Shown here in pieces: positions 43,790-51,768 of a stretch of DNA of 64,000 nucleotides. The position numbers were made by a program, and so were the translations under genes. The notes beneath the pieces were generated by a model that was not told where the DNA came from, did not search any database, and saw only the letters and a program-made list of their open reading frames with translations. Numbering within the stretch: the first letter of the stretch is position 1; the number at the start of each line of letters is the position of its first letter. Source of the stretch: Beijerinckiaceae bacterium (lineage in GTDB: Bacteria; Pseudomonadota; Alphaproteobacteria; Rhizobiales; Beijerinckiaceae); the NCBI GenBank assembly GCA_019753285.1, contig JAIELD010000034.1, forward strand, positions 1 through 64,000, written 5' to 3'.

Positions 43790-44614
43790 TCAATCACCGC
43801 CGAACCGGCGCTGCCACATCTTTTCGCCGACCATGCAGTCGGCGCGGGAGCGTTCGGCGATCGGCACGATCCGGGCGGGCGGATCGGTCTCGGCGATCTC
43901 CCGCAGCAGCTTCTGGCGCGTCGCTGTCGAAAACTGCTCCTGATTGCTGATGGCGATGACGAATGAGCCATAGCCCCCGATCACGCAATCCGAGTAGTAT
44001 TGATCGAGATTGTCGATGTCGAACGAGCTGTTGAAGCGCCGCTGGAAGATGATCGGCAGGCCGTTGATGACGATGTTCTGAGCGAGCGCTTCCTCGCGCG
44101 CGATCTCGACCGGGCGGCCGTGATTGTTCGGGCCGTCGCCGGAGATGTCGATGACGCGGCGTGGCGCGGACAACGGCGCATCTTCGAGCAGCCCGACCCC
44201 GTAATCGATCGCGCCGCTCAGCGAGGTGCGCGAGGCGCGTCGATAGGGCTGGCTGCGCAGCTTGTCGACGAACGCCTGTGCGGTCGCCGCGCCGTCGATG
44301 ATCGTCCAGGGCACGATGGTGCGCCGCTCGCCGGTTCCCGCCCATTCGTAATACGCGATGCCGATGCGGCCATGGATGCCGGCTGCGATCCCATCCAGCA
44401 CCTGCTTGCTGAGCAGCGCATCCATGTAGCCGTTGCGTTGAAGGTACTGTTCGTCCTCATCCATCGAGTAGGAGATATCGACACCCAGCGCCAGAAGGAC
44501 ATCGACCGCAGGCTTGGCTTCTTCGGGAAGGGCTGGAAGCGGCGCGGTGAGAACGGCGAGCGCAACCAGGGCCGGCGACAGCCAGCATCGACGCAGGGTT
44601 GAAAAACTGGGCAT
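43790..44614 (-). CDS. Exported DUF1194 protein with von Willebrand factor A-like domain
   Basis: A 274-aa protein with a signal peptide (LSPALVALAVLTAPLPALP then EEA). The mature part begins with VDVLLALGVDISYSMDEDEQ, a MIDAS-like DxSxS metal site of von Willebrand A domains. SRTSLSGAIDYG supplies the conserved Thr and VIDISGDGPNNHG the second acidic site, the core of DUF1194. The function of this family is unknown; it is widespread in alphaproteobacteria. It is monocistronic or loosely linked to the chlorite-dismutase-like gene 57 bases downstream. Confidence 0.85.
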   Translation of the reverse strand: MPSFSTLRRCWLSPALVALAVLTAPLPALPEEAKPAVDVLLALGVDISYSMDEDEQYLQRNGYMDALLSKQVLDGIAAGIHGRIGIAYYEWAGTGERRTIVPWTIIDGAATAQAFVDKLRSQPYRRASRTSLSGAIDYGVGLLEDAPLSAPRRVIDISGDGPNNHGRPVEIAREEALAQNIVINGLPIIFQRRFNSSFDIDNLDQYYSDCVIGGYGSFVIAISNQEQFSTATRQKLLREIAETDPPARIVPIAERSRADCMVGEKMWQRRFGGD

Positions 44615-44705
44615 CGCAGTCTCCGTCCATCAGCCTGTTGCACAAAGCATGACATAATGGAGTCAGATCGCCAACGACGAGATTCGCGCGTCGCCTGGGG
44701 CGGGT

Positions 44706-45455
44706 TCAGACCGCCTTCCGCCAGAAGCGGCTGGTATCGACCGGGACAAAGCCCAGGCTGCGATAGAGCGCGATCGCGGGCGCATTATCCTCGACGACCT
44801 GCAGCCCGATGCAGCGCGCTCCGATGCCGCGCGCCCAAGCCTCCGCTGACAGGAGCGCCTGGCGCGCTGCGCCCTGGCGCCGCGCTTCCGCCCGTGTCGC
44901 CACGCATTCGAAGACGGCCTGGCCGGCGGCTGCGACGCAAAGCACGGTCGAGAGGGTGAGGCCATCTGCGCGGGCCTGGAAAAACCGGCGGGGATGCGGC
45001 ACCGTTTTCAGCACCTTCGTATTCGCCTCGCGCCGGTCAGGCGTTATGGCGAGCAGGTAGGTTTCGAGCCAGCCTTCGTCCGGCTCGTCGCCGCCGAGGT
45101 CCGGCGCATTCGGCGCGTCGAACGGCTGGTCGAGCCGCTTCAGCATCGTCGTCGTCGCTTCGCCCTCGCAATAGCCGCGCGCTGCAAGAATGCGAGGCAG
45201 GTCAGGCGGCTGCGTTCCGGCAAAGGTCTGCACCTGTGCCGGGCTGCCGAGCGCGGCGTAAGAGGTCTCGATCCTCGCGAGCGCATCGGCGATGTCGTTG
45301 CCGGAAAAATCAATCGTCGAGACCGAATTCGCGCGCTTTGACCCGCCGCCAGAATGACGCATCAACAGGCCGTCGATCGTCCATGTGCGCAGGGCCGGCC
45401 ATGCGGCGACATGCAGGCGCTCCAACTGGCGCAATTCATCGATCGACAGATTCAA
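44706..45455 (-). CDS. GNAT-family N-acetyltransferase
   Basis: A 249-aa acetyltransferase. The C-terminal half contains the GNAT core: VLCVAAAGQAVFECVATRAE, the acetyl-CoA loop RRQGAARQAL (Q/RxxGxG/A) and the closing strand GLQVVEDNAPAIALYRSLGF. The N-terminal half is diverged, as in two-lobed GNAT proteins. I place the start at TTG 45455 because it lies six bases after a perfect GGAGGAGG Shine-Dalgarno; no ATG is close and the upstream open frame is unlike protein. Substrate unknown. Confidence 0.82.
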   Translation of the reverse strand: MNLSIDELRQLERLHVAAWPALRTWTIDGLLMRHSGGGSKRANSVSTIDFSGNDIADALARIETSYAALGSPAQVQTFAGTQPPDLPRILAARGYCEGEATTTMLKRLDQPFDAPNAPDLGGDEPDEGWLETYLLAITPDRREANTKVLKTVPHPRRFFQARADGLTLSTVLCVAAAGQAVFECVATRAEARRQGAARQALLSAEAWARGIGARCIGLQVVEDNAPAIALYRSLGFVPVDTSRFWRKAV

Positions 45456-45461
45456 CGCGAT

Positions 45462-45469
45462 CCTCCTCC
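45462..45469 (-). promoter_or_regulatory. Strong ribosome binding site deciding a TTG start
   Basis: GGAGGAGG on the minus strand, six bases before the TTG at 45455. It is the strongest Shine-Dalgarno sequence noticed in the window and fixes the start of the GNAT gene despite the rare start codon. Confidence 0.7.
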
Positions 45470-45557
45470 GCCGCCGTGCATTTTTTTGCCGGCTCTCGCG
45501 GGCTTTGCGTACCAGAAGCAGAAGGCCGTGCAACCGTGGGCATTCGGTTGAAGCGCG

Positions 45558-45584
45558 ACTTGGCAAACGCAACTTGGCAAACGC
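45558..45584. repeat. Tandem 13-base direct repeat in a divergent promoter region
   Basis: ACTTGGCAAACGC occurs at 45558-45570 and again at 45572-45584, separated by one base, so the two copies lie on almost the same face after 14 bases. It is followed by GCGATG repeated at 45585 and 45595. The region separates the GNAT gene from the fumarylacetoacetase-family operon and could hold a regulator site. Confidence 0.6.
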
Positions 45585-45630
45585 GCGATGCAATGCGATG
45601 GATAGCGAAAACAAGCGGGTAGGAGACCTG

Positions 45631-46428
45631 ATGCCATCCTGGGTTCGTTTTCGTCATGATGGGACGGATGCATTCGGGCGAATGTCTGCCGACGGCGCCT
45701 CAATAGAGGTGTTCGAAGGCGATATGTTCCGTGAGCCAAAGGCCACCGGCACGAGCGTCCCGGCAGCCGGGGCGACGCTGCTGGCCCCCGTTGCGCCGGG
45801 CAAGTTCATTGGTCTGTGGAACAACTTCCATGAACTCGCGGCGAAGCTCGGCGCCGCCATTCCTGATACGCCGCTTTATTTCCTCAAGGGCGGCAACAGC
45901 CTTGCGGGTCCTGAGACCGCCTTCAGCGCGCCGCCATCCTATCAGGGCAAAACGGTCTATGAGGGCGAGCTCGGCGTCGTGATCGGGCGAACCTGCCGCA
46001 ACGTCGACGAGCAGGCGGCAGAGGCGGCGATCTTCGGATATACCTGCGTCAACGATCTCACCGCCCTCGATCTCCTCACCGAAAATCCCGCCTTTCCGCA
46101 ATGGGCACGCGCCAAAAGCTGCGACGGCTACGGGCCGGTCGGTCCTTGCATCGTCACCGGCTTCGACTGGTCTGCCGCCCGGGTCAGAACCTTGCTGAAT
46201 GGCCGCGAGCGGCAGAACTATCCGCTCGGCGACATGATCTTGCCGCCAGCCCGGATCGTCAGCCTGTTGTCGCGCGAAATGACGCTGGAGCCTGGTGATC
46301 TCATTGCCTGCGGAACCTCAGTCGGCGTTCTGCCGATGCGGCCGGGCATGGAGGTCGAGGTCGCGATCGATGGCATAGGAAGCTTGCGAAACCGGTTCGT
46401 CGCAGCAGCAGAGAAGGACACGGCATGA
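45631..46428 (+). CDS. Fumarylacetoacetate hydrolase-family protein
   Basis: A 265-aa FAH-fold enzyme; members hydrolyse, decarboxylate or hydrate oxo-acids with a divalent metal. The metal ligands are recognisable in YEGELGVVIG (two Glu) and VNDLTALDLL (Asp), with SCDGYGPVGPCIV and the late LEPGDLIACGTSVGV also typical. I choose ATG 45631, preceded by AGGAGA, over the ATG at 45598. It overlaps the next gene by ATGA, forming a three-gene operon with a ketopantoate-reductase-like protein and an acid-CoA ligase. The exact substrate is not predictable. Confidence 0.85.
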   Translation: MPSWVRFRHDGTDAFGRMSADGASIEVFEGDMFREPKATGTSVPAAGATLLAPVAPGKFIGLWNNFHELAAKLGAAIPDTPLYFLKGGNSLAGPETAFSAPPSYQGKTVYEGELGVVIGRTCRNVDEQAAEAAIFGYTCVNDLTALDLLTENPAFPQWARAKSCDGYGPVGPCIVTGFDWSAARVRTLLNGRERQNYPLGDMILPPARIVSLLSREMTLEPGDLIACGTSVGVLPMRPGMEVEVAIDGIGSLRNRFVAAAEKDTA

Positions 46429-47426
46429 GGATTTGCGTTGTTGGCGCTGGCGCGATCGGAGGGTTGCTCGCGGTCAAGCTGCATGAAACGGGCAACGACG
46501 TGACGGTCGTGGCGCGCGGCCCGCACCTCAAGGCAATCCGCGACAACGGTCTGAAGCTCATCGAAGAAGGCGACGTCGTCACGGTCGCCAAGCTGAAGGC
46601 GACCGACAAGATCGCAGAAGCAGGTGAGCAGGACCTCATCATTCTCGGCATGAAGGCGCATCAGGTCGAGGCGGTCGTCCACGATCTACCCGCGATGTAT
46701 GGCCCGCAGACCCTGGTCCTGACGGCGCAGAACGGCATTCCATGGTGGTATTTCTTCAAGCATGGCGGACCGTATGAGGGCCGCACGCTCGAAAGCGTCG
46801 ATCCGGGTGGGGCGATCGCCGCCAGCTTGCCCGTCGAACGTGTGATCGGAACGGTGGTCTATCCCGCCGCCGAGATCATCGAGCCCGGCGTGATCAAGCA
46901 CATCGAGGGCAACCGTTTCTCGCTGGCCGAAATCGACAACGCTGAGACGGACCGCATCAAGCAGGTCTCCGAGACGTTCCGCGCGGCTGGCTTCAAGGCT
47001 CCGGTCATCTCGGACATCCGCGCCGAAATGTGGACCAAGCTGTGGGGCAACCTGTCGTTCAACCCGGTGAGCGCGCTCACGCATTCGACGCTGGAAGACC
47101 TCTGCCGCTATCCGCTGACGCGCTCGCTCGTGACCGAGATGATGCGCGAGGCTCAATCGATCGGCGAAGCGCTCGGCATCAAGTTCCGCGTCTCGATCGA
47201 GAAGCGCATCGCCGGCGGCGAGGCTGTGGGTGCGCACAAGACCTCGATGCTGCAGGATATCGAAGCGGGCCGCGCCGTCGAGGCCGATGCCCTGATCGGC
47301 TCGGTGATCGAGCTTGGCCGCATCGTCGGCCTGCGTTCACCGCACATCGACAGCGTTTATGCGCTGGTGAAGCTGCTTTCAAAAATGTTGCAGGATCAAA
47401 AAGGCCGGCTCAAGATCGAACATTGA
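46425..47426 (+). CDS. Ketopantoate reductase (PanE/ApbA) family dehydrogenase
   Basis: A 333-aa NAD(P)-dependent 2-hydroxy/2-oxo acid reductase of the 2-dehydropantoate 2-reductase family. The N-terminal Rossmann motif is VGAGAIGGLLAVKLHETG, and the C-terminal helical domain has WTKLWGNLSFNPVSALT with the catalytic Lys. At 333 aa it is longer than the roughly 300-aa PanE, and its operon partners do not belong to pantothenate synthesis, so it more likely reduces another branched 2-oxo acid. Coupled to the FAH-family gene; the ligase follows after 32 bases. Confidence 0.85.
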   Translation: MRICVVGAGAIGGLLAVKLHETGNDVTVVARGPHLKAIRDNGLKLIEEGDVVTVAKLKATDKIAEAGEQDLIILGMKAHQVEAVVHDLPAMYGPQTLVLTAQNGIPWWYFFKHGGPYEGRTLESVDPGGAIAASLPVERVIGTVVYPAAEIIEPGVIKHIEGNRFSLAEIDNAETDRIKQVSETFRAAGFKAPVISDIRAEMWTKLWGNLSFNPVSALTHSTLEDLCRYPLTRSLVTEMMREAQSIGEALGIKFRVSIEKRIAGGEAVGAHKTSMLQDIEAGRAVEADALIGSVIELGRIVGLRSPHIDSVYALVKLLSKMLQDQKGRLKIEH

Positions 47427-47458
47427 GCCGTGCGCCATCAAAAAAAGAAAGGGCCATC

Positions 47459-49003
47459 ATGTCCATGAGTGCTTCCATGTCCGCCTCCGCCCGCTGCTCC
47501 ACGCTGAAGGAGCTGATGGCTGCGGGCGCGGACGATGCGCCGGCCATCTCCGCGCAAGGCGCGAAGCCGCTCAGCTACAAGGGCCTCCGAGCGCTCGTAT
47601 CCGAAACGATAGCGGCGTTGAACGGGTTCGGCATCGGCCGCAATGACCGGGTGGCGATCGTGCTGCCGAACGGGCCTGAGATGGCTACGGCCTTCATCGC
47701 AATCGGCTCGGGCGCGACGGCGGCGCCGCTCAACCCGTCCTACAAGGGCGAGGAATTCGAATTCTACATGTCGGACCTTAATGCCAAGGCGCTCGTCGTC
47801 GAGGCCGGCAGTACCTCGGCGTCCGTGGCCGCGGCGCAAAAGCTCGGCGTCCGCATCGTCACGCTGACCCCAAAGCCGGACGCCGGCGCAGGCGCGTTTA
47901 TCCTCAGCGCGGAGAGCGCAGGCGGCGATTGCCTCGCCGGTTACGCCGCCCCTGACGAAACGGCGCTCATCCTGCACACATCCGGCACCACCTCGCGCCC
48001 CAAGATCGTGCCGCTCTCGCAGCGGAACGTCAGCGTTTCGGCCGGCAACATCGCGGCATCGGTGAAGTTCAGCGCGGCCGATCGCGGCCTCAACATCATG
48101 CCGCTCTTCCACATTCACGGCCTCATCGCCGGCATCCTCGCACCGCTCTCGGCAGGCGGCAGCGTGTTCTGCACGCCGGGCTTCAACGCGCTGCGCTTCT
48201 TCGCACAGATGGAGGAGGCGAAACCGACCTGGTATACCGCCGTCCCGACCATGCACCAGGCGATCCTGACCCGCGCCGCCGGCAACAAGGAAACGATCGA
48301 GCGCTATCCGCTACGCTTCATCCGTTCATCGTCGTCCTCGCTGCCGCCGCAGGTCATCACGGAGCTGGAGGCCGTATTCGGCGCGCCGGTGATCGAGGCC
48401 TACGGCATGACAGAGGCTTCGCACCAGATGGCCTCGAATCCGATCGACGGCACACGCAAGCCGGGCTCCGTCGGTCTCGCCGCCGGGCCGGAGGTGGCGA
48501 TCATGGGAGAGAATGGCACGATCCTGCCGCCGCACCAGATCGGCGAGATCGTGATCCGCGGCGACAACGTCACGCGCGGTTACGAGAACAACGAGAAAGC
48601 GAACGCCGAAGGCTTTACCAATGGCTGGTTCCGCACCGGCGACCAGGGCGTGATGGATGAGGAGCGCTACATCAGCCTCACCGGACGCCTCAAGGAGATC
48701 ATCAACCGGGGCGGCGAGAAGATTTCTCCGCGCGAGGTCGACGAGGTGCTGATGGACCACGTGGCGGTGCAGCAGGTGGTGGTGTTCGGCATGCCGCATG
48801 ACAAGCTCGGCGAGGATGTCGCCGCCGCAGTCGTGCTGCGCGAAGGCATGAGCGTCGAGGAGAAGGAGCTGCGCGACTTCGTTGGCCAGCGGCTCGCGGC
48901 CTACAAGGTGCCGCGTAAAATCCTGATCGTCGATCAGATTCCGCTCGGCGCGACAGGCAAGCTGCAACGTATCGGGCTCGCTGAAAAGCTCGGGCTCGCG
49001 TGA
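47459..49003 (+). CDS. Acyl-CoA synthetase, oxalate--CoA ligase-like (AAE3 type)
   Basis: A 514-aa adenylate-forming ligase. The ATP loop is LHTSGTTSRPKIVPLS, then the acid-binding region MPLFHIHGLIAGILAPLSAG and TWYTAVPTMHQAIL. EAYGMTEASHQMASNP is motif A5 and GRLKEIINRGGEKISP is the hinge, with the catalytic Lys in GATGKLQRIG near the end. The FHIHGL, TWYTAVPT and TEASHQMASNP blocks recall plant AAE3 and yeast Pcs60, which make oxalyl-CoA. That substrate is an inference from motif resemblance, since no formyl-CoA transferase or oxalyl-CoA decarboxylase is adjacent. Confidence 0.82.
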   Translation: MSMSASMSASARCSTLKELMAAGADDAPAISAQGAKPLSYKGLRALVSETIAALNGFGIGRNDRVAIVLPNGPEMATAFIAIGSGATAAPLNPSYKGEEFEFYMSDLNAKALVVEAGSTSASVAAAQKLGVRIVTLTPKPDAGAGAFILSAESAGGDCLAGYAAPDETALILHTSGTTSRPKIVPLSQRNVSVSAGNIAASVKFSAADRGLNIMPLFHIHGLIAGILAPLSAGGSVFCTPGFNALRFFAQMEEAKPTWYTAVPTMHQAILTRAAGNKETIERYPLRFIRSSSSSLPPQVITELEAVFGAPVIEAYGMTEASHQMASNPIDGTRKPGSVGLAAGPEVAIMGENGTILPPHQIGEIVIRGDNVTRGYENNEKANAEGFTNGWFRTGDQGVMDEERYISLTGRLKEIINRGGEKISPREVDEVLMDHVAVQQVVVFGMPHDKLGEDVAAAVVLREGMSVEEKELRDFVGQRLAAYKVPRKILIVDQIPLGATGKLQRIGLAEKLGLA

Positions 49004-49054
49004 TGGCGCTTCAGCGTTCCTCCTCCGGCGGCAGCCCGTAACCAAGGGGGCCTG

Positions 49055-49801
49055 ATGATCAGCGACGCCGTCCGAGCCCAATTGACGCCAATGGGGAAAC
49101 TTCGGGCGGCGATCGCGGTCGGTCCCGTACCGTCCGCCGTGTTTTCGATCGAGGATGGCGATGGCGGATTTCGCGGAGTGCCGGTCATACTTGCCCGAAA
49201 CCTCGCCGCCGTCCTTGGCGTGGGGCTGACCTTCCTGCCGTTCGACAGCTCGGGTGCCATCCAGTCGACCGCGATCAAGAACCGTTGGGACATCTCGTTC
49301 ATGCCGGCAGATGACGACCGCCGCAAGCTCGTCGATTTCAGCCACGCCTATCATGTGGCGCAAAGCACCTATCTCGTTCCTGAAGGCTCTGCGCTCTCCA
49401 CTGTCGCCTCGGCTGACGCGCCCGACATCCGGATCGTCGGGTTGCTCAACACTGCGACGTTCCGCGCCTCGCAGTTGAACGCGCCCCGCGCTGTCCATAT
49501 CGCTGCGGCCTCCGCCATCGAAGCTGTGGAGATGATGCGGCGCGGCGAAGGGGAGGCGCTCGCGCTCGGACGAGACGCCTTGCTCGGCATAAGGCGTCGT
49601 CTGCCGGGCAGCAGAGTTATCGATGGCGCGTTCTTCAATTCGACGACCGCCATAGCGGTGCAGAAAGGCCTTCCCGAAGGCCTCGCATTCATCAACACCT
49701 TCATCGAGGGCGAGAAGCGCAATGGCAATATCCGGCGTGCGCTCGACGAGATGGGGCTTGACGAGGCGCTCGTCGCGCCTGCCCATGTCGAGGCTTCATG
49801 A
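49055..49801 (+). CDS. SBP_bac_3-like protein without signal peptide, coupled to modE
   Basis: A 248-aa protein with the fold signatures of cluster 3 amino-acid-type binding proteins: GKLRAAIAVGPVPSAVFSIE, GFRGVPVILARNLAAVLGV, IKNRWDISFMPADDDRRKL then DFSHAYHVAQSTYLV. It begins directly with the mature-type strand and has no signal peptide or lipobox, so it should be cytoplasmic unless the start is misplaced. The ATGA overlap with modE and the adjacent modABC genes suggest a role in molybdate or oxyanion sensing, though the fold class is different from ModA. Similar signal-less proteins occur in Rhizobiales without known function. Confidence 0.7.
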   Translation: MISDAVRAQLTPMGKLRAAIAVGPVPSAVFSIEDGDGGFRGVPVILARNLAAVLGVGLTFLPFDSSGAIQSTAIKNRWDISFMPADDDRRKLVDFSHAYHVAQSTYLVPEGSALSTVASADAPDIRIVGLLNTATFRASQLNAPRAVHIAAASAIEAVEMMRRGEGEALALGRDALLGIRRRLPGSRVIDGAFFNSTTAIAVQKGLPEGLAFINTFIEGEKRNGNIRRALDEMGLDEALVAPAHVEAS

Positions 49802-50196
49802 AGCCGCGCGAACGACGCATGATGGGCGGCGAGGACGCAAAGATGGCGACGCGGCTGACGTTGAGACTGGATTTTCCCGCCGGGCAGCGGGTCGGTCCCG
49901 GCAAGATCGCCCTGCTGCAGGGCGTCGCGCGGCATGGCTCGATCGCTGCGGCGGGGCGTGAGCTCGGCATGTCCTATCGACGGGCCTGGCTGCTCGTCGA
50001 TGAACTCAACCGCATGTTCGCTGCGCCGATCGTCGCGACCAAGCCGGGCGGCAAATCGGGCGGGGGTGCGTGGCTCACGGACCATGGCGAACGACTGATC
50101 GCGCTCTATCGCGCCATGGAGGCGACGCTCCGACAGCGATCGGGAAACGAGCTCGGCGAGATCGAGGCGATGCTGGCCGATCGCGACCCGACCTGA
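49798..50196 (+). CDS. modE: ModE-type regulator, DNA-binding domain only
   Basis: A 132-aa winged-helix protein matching only the N-terminal half of E. coli ModE (262 aa). The DNA-binding region is GPGKIALLQGVARHGSIAAA then GRELGMSYRRAWLLVDELN, followed by the wing GGKSGGGAWLTDHGERLI and a helix (ALYRAMEATLRQR). The two C-terminal MOP domains that bind molybdate are absent. HTH-only ModE proteins are known in several proteobacteria. The gene overlaps the SBP-like gene by ATGA and is followed by a ModE-type palindrome and modABC. Confidence 0.85.
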   Translation: MKPRERRMMGGEDAKMATRLTLRLDFPAGQRVGPGKIALLQGVARHGSIAAAGRELGMSYRRAWLLVDELNRMFAAPIVATKPGGKSGGGAWLTDHGERLIALYRAMEATLRQRSGNELGEIEAMLADRDPT

Positions 50197-50228
50197 CGAT
50201 CTTGAGGTTGCGGTGATGCTCGACATAG

Positions 50229-50251
50229 CGTTATATCCACTCGGATATAGC
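50229..50251. promoter_or_regulatory. ModE-type operator upstream of modA
   Basis: The arms GTTATATCC (50230-50238) and GGATATAGC (50243-50251) form an inverted repeat with one mismatch around a four-base centre, 20 bases before modA. The TATAT core on both sides resembles the TATAT-containing inverted repeat bound by E. coli ModE. It sits between modE and modABC, fitting molybdate-responsive repression. Confidence 0.7.
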
Positions 50252-50270
50252 AGCTCAAGGAGCAGCGGCA

Positions 50271-51050
50271 ATGATGAGATGGTTGATCGCGATTTCGATG
50301 TCACTGGCGCTGGTCGGCTCGCCACTTCACGCGGCGGAACCGCTCACCGTTTTCGCCGCCGCCAGCCTCAAAAACGTGCTCGACGAGGCTGCGACCGCTT
50401 ATGCGAGGCAAGGTGGCGAGACGGTTCGGGCGAGCTATGCCGCGACCTCGGTGCTCGCAAAGCAAATCGAGCAGGGCGCGCCAGCGGACATTTTTGCATC
50501 GGCCGATCTCGAATGGATGGACTATCTCGACAAGCGCCGTCTCATCAAACCGCAGACGCGCGTGGACCTTCTCGGCAATGCGCTGGTCGTGATCGCGCCG
50601 TCCAGATCCGCGTTGAAGGACTTGAAGCTCGACGCCAAATCCGTGCTGGACGCGCTCGGGCCGGACGGAAAGCTCGCGACGGGCGAAGTGAACTCGGTTC
50701 CGGTCGGCAAGTACGCACGTACGGCGCTCGGCAACCTCCGTCTGTGGACCGACGTTGAGCCGCGAGTCGCCGGGGTGGACAATGTGCGGGCCGCCCTCAA
50801 TTTCGTCGCGCGGGGTGAGGCGGCGCTCGGCATCGTCTATGCGACGGACGCGGCGGTCGAGCCCAATGTCAGGGTGGTCGCGACGTTCCCGGAAAACTCG
50901 CATCCGGCGATCATATATCCCTTCGCGATCGTCGAAGGCAGCCGCGCAGACGGGGCGCGCTTCATGGCGTTTTTGAAATCGGCTGAAGCTGGTGCCATTT
51001 TCGCCAAGGCTGGCTTCAGGCTGCTTGGCCCGCCAAAACAGACCAATTGA
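50271..51050 (+). CDS. modA: Molybdate ABC transporter binding protein ModA
   Basis: A 259-aa periplasmic molybdate/tungstate-binding protein. The signal peptide MMRWLIAISMSLALVGSPLH ends at A-A, and the mature N-terminus EPLTVFAAASLKNVLDEAAT carries the conserved Ser ligand region. GAPADIFASADLEWMDYLDK and VGKYARTAL are further family blocks, and ALGIVYATDA completes the ligand pocket. Two adjacent ATGs are possible; both keep the signal peptide. Translation is probably not coupled to modB, whose likely GTG start is 13 bases beyond the stop. Confidence 0.94.
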   Translation: MMRWLIAISMSLALVGSPLHAAEPLTVFAAASLKNVLDEAATAYARQGGETVRASYAATSVLAKQIEQGAPADIFASADLEWMDYLDKRRLIKPQTRVDLLGNALVVIAPSRSALKDLKLDAKSVLDALGPDGKLATGEVNSVPVGKYARTALGNLRLWTDVEPRVAGVDNVRAALNFVARGEAALGIVYATDAAVEPNVRVVATFPENSHPAIIYPFAIVEGSRADGARFMAFLKSAEAGAIFAKAGFRLLGPPKQTN

Positions 51051-51063
51051 GCCGGTCGAGGCG

Positions 51064-51765
51064 GTGGGCGTGGCGTATCTCTCCGATCAGGAATGGACCG
51101 CGATTGCCCTCTCGCTTCGCATCGCGTCGGTGGCGACCCTCGTCGCGCTGCCCTTCGGCGTATTCGTCGCCTGGCTGCTTGCCCGAACGCGGTTCCCCGG
51201 CCAATCGCTTCTCGACGGGCTCGCGCATCTGCCGCTGGTGCTGCCGCCGGTCGTCACCGGCTATATCCTGCTGCTTCTATTCGGCCGGCGCGGGCCGATC
51301 GGCATGTTCCTGTTCGATACGTTTGGCGTGACGCTCGCCTTTCGCTGGACGGGGGCGGCCCTCGCCTGCGGCATCATGGGTTTCCCGCTTCTCGTGCGGG
51401 CGATTCGCCTGTCGATGGAGTCGGTTGACCGTCGTCTTGAAGAGACCGCATCAACGCTCGGCGCGAGCCGTTTCTGGGTTTTTCTCACGGTTACCTTGCC
51501 GCTTGCGATGCCCGGCGTTGTTGCGGGGCTGCTTTTGTGCTTCGCCAAGGCGCTTGGAGAATTCGGCGCGACGATCACCTTCGTCTCTAATATTCCGGGC
51601 GAAACCCAGACGATTTCCTCCGCCATCTACAGCTACACGCAGACCCCTGGCGGCGATGCCGGCGCGCTCCGCCTCACCGCGATTTCGGTGATCGTCGCGC
51701 TTGCGGCGCTGATCGGCTCGGAGTGGCTTTCCCGCCGCGCCGGCCGACGCGTGCAGGGCCTCTGA
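51064..51765 (+). CDS. modB: Molybdate ABC transporter permease ModB
   Basis: An inner-membrane permease of about 233 aa, starting at GTG 51064 (GTG 51070 is equally possible; there is no ATG before the first membrane segment). The family start YLSDQEWTAIALSLRIASVA, the LPLVLPPVVTGYILLLLFG block and the EAA-type loop LEETASTLGASRFWVFLTVT are diagnostic, and FAKALGEFGATITFVSNIPG is the conserved C-terminal segment. Confidence 0.93.
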   Translation: MGVAYLSDQEWTAIALSLRIASVATLVALPFGVFVAWLLARTRFPGQSLLDGLAHLPLVLPPVVTGYILLLLFGRRGPIGMFLFDTFGVTLAFRWTGAALACGIMGFPLLVRAIRLSMESVDRRLEETASTLGASRFWVFLTVTLPLAMPGVVAGLLLCFAKALGEFGATITFVSNIPGETQTISSAIYSYTQTPGGDAGALRLTAISVIVALAALIGSEWLSRRAGRRVQGL

Positions 51766-51768
51766 GCG

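Noticed and set aside
46425-47426. Pantothenate biosynthesis gene panE
   Set aside because: The family match is sound, but the operon partners are not pantothenate genes and the family covers many oxo-acid reductases, so no symbol was given.
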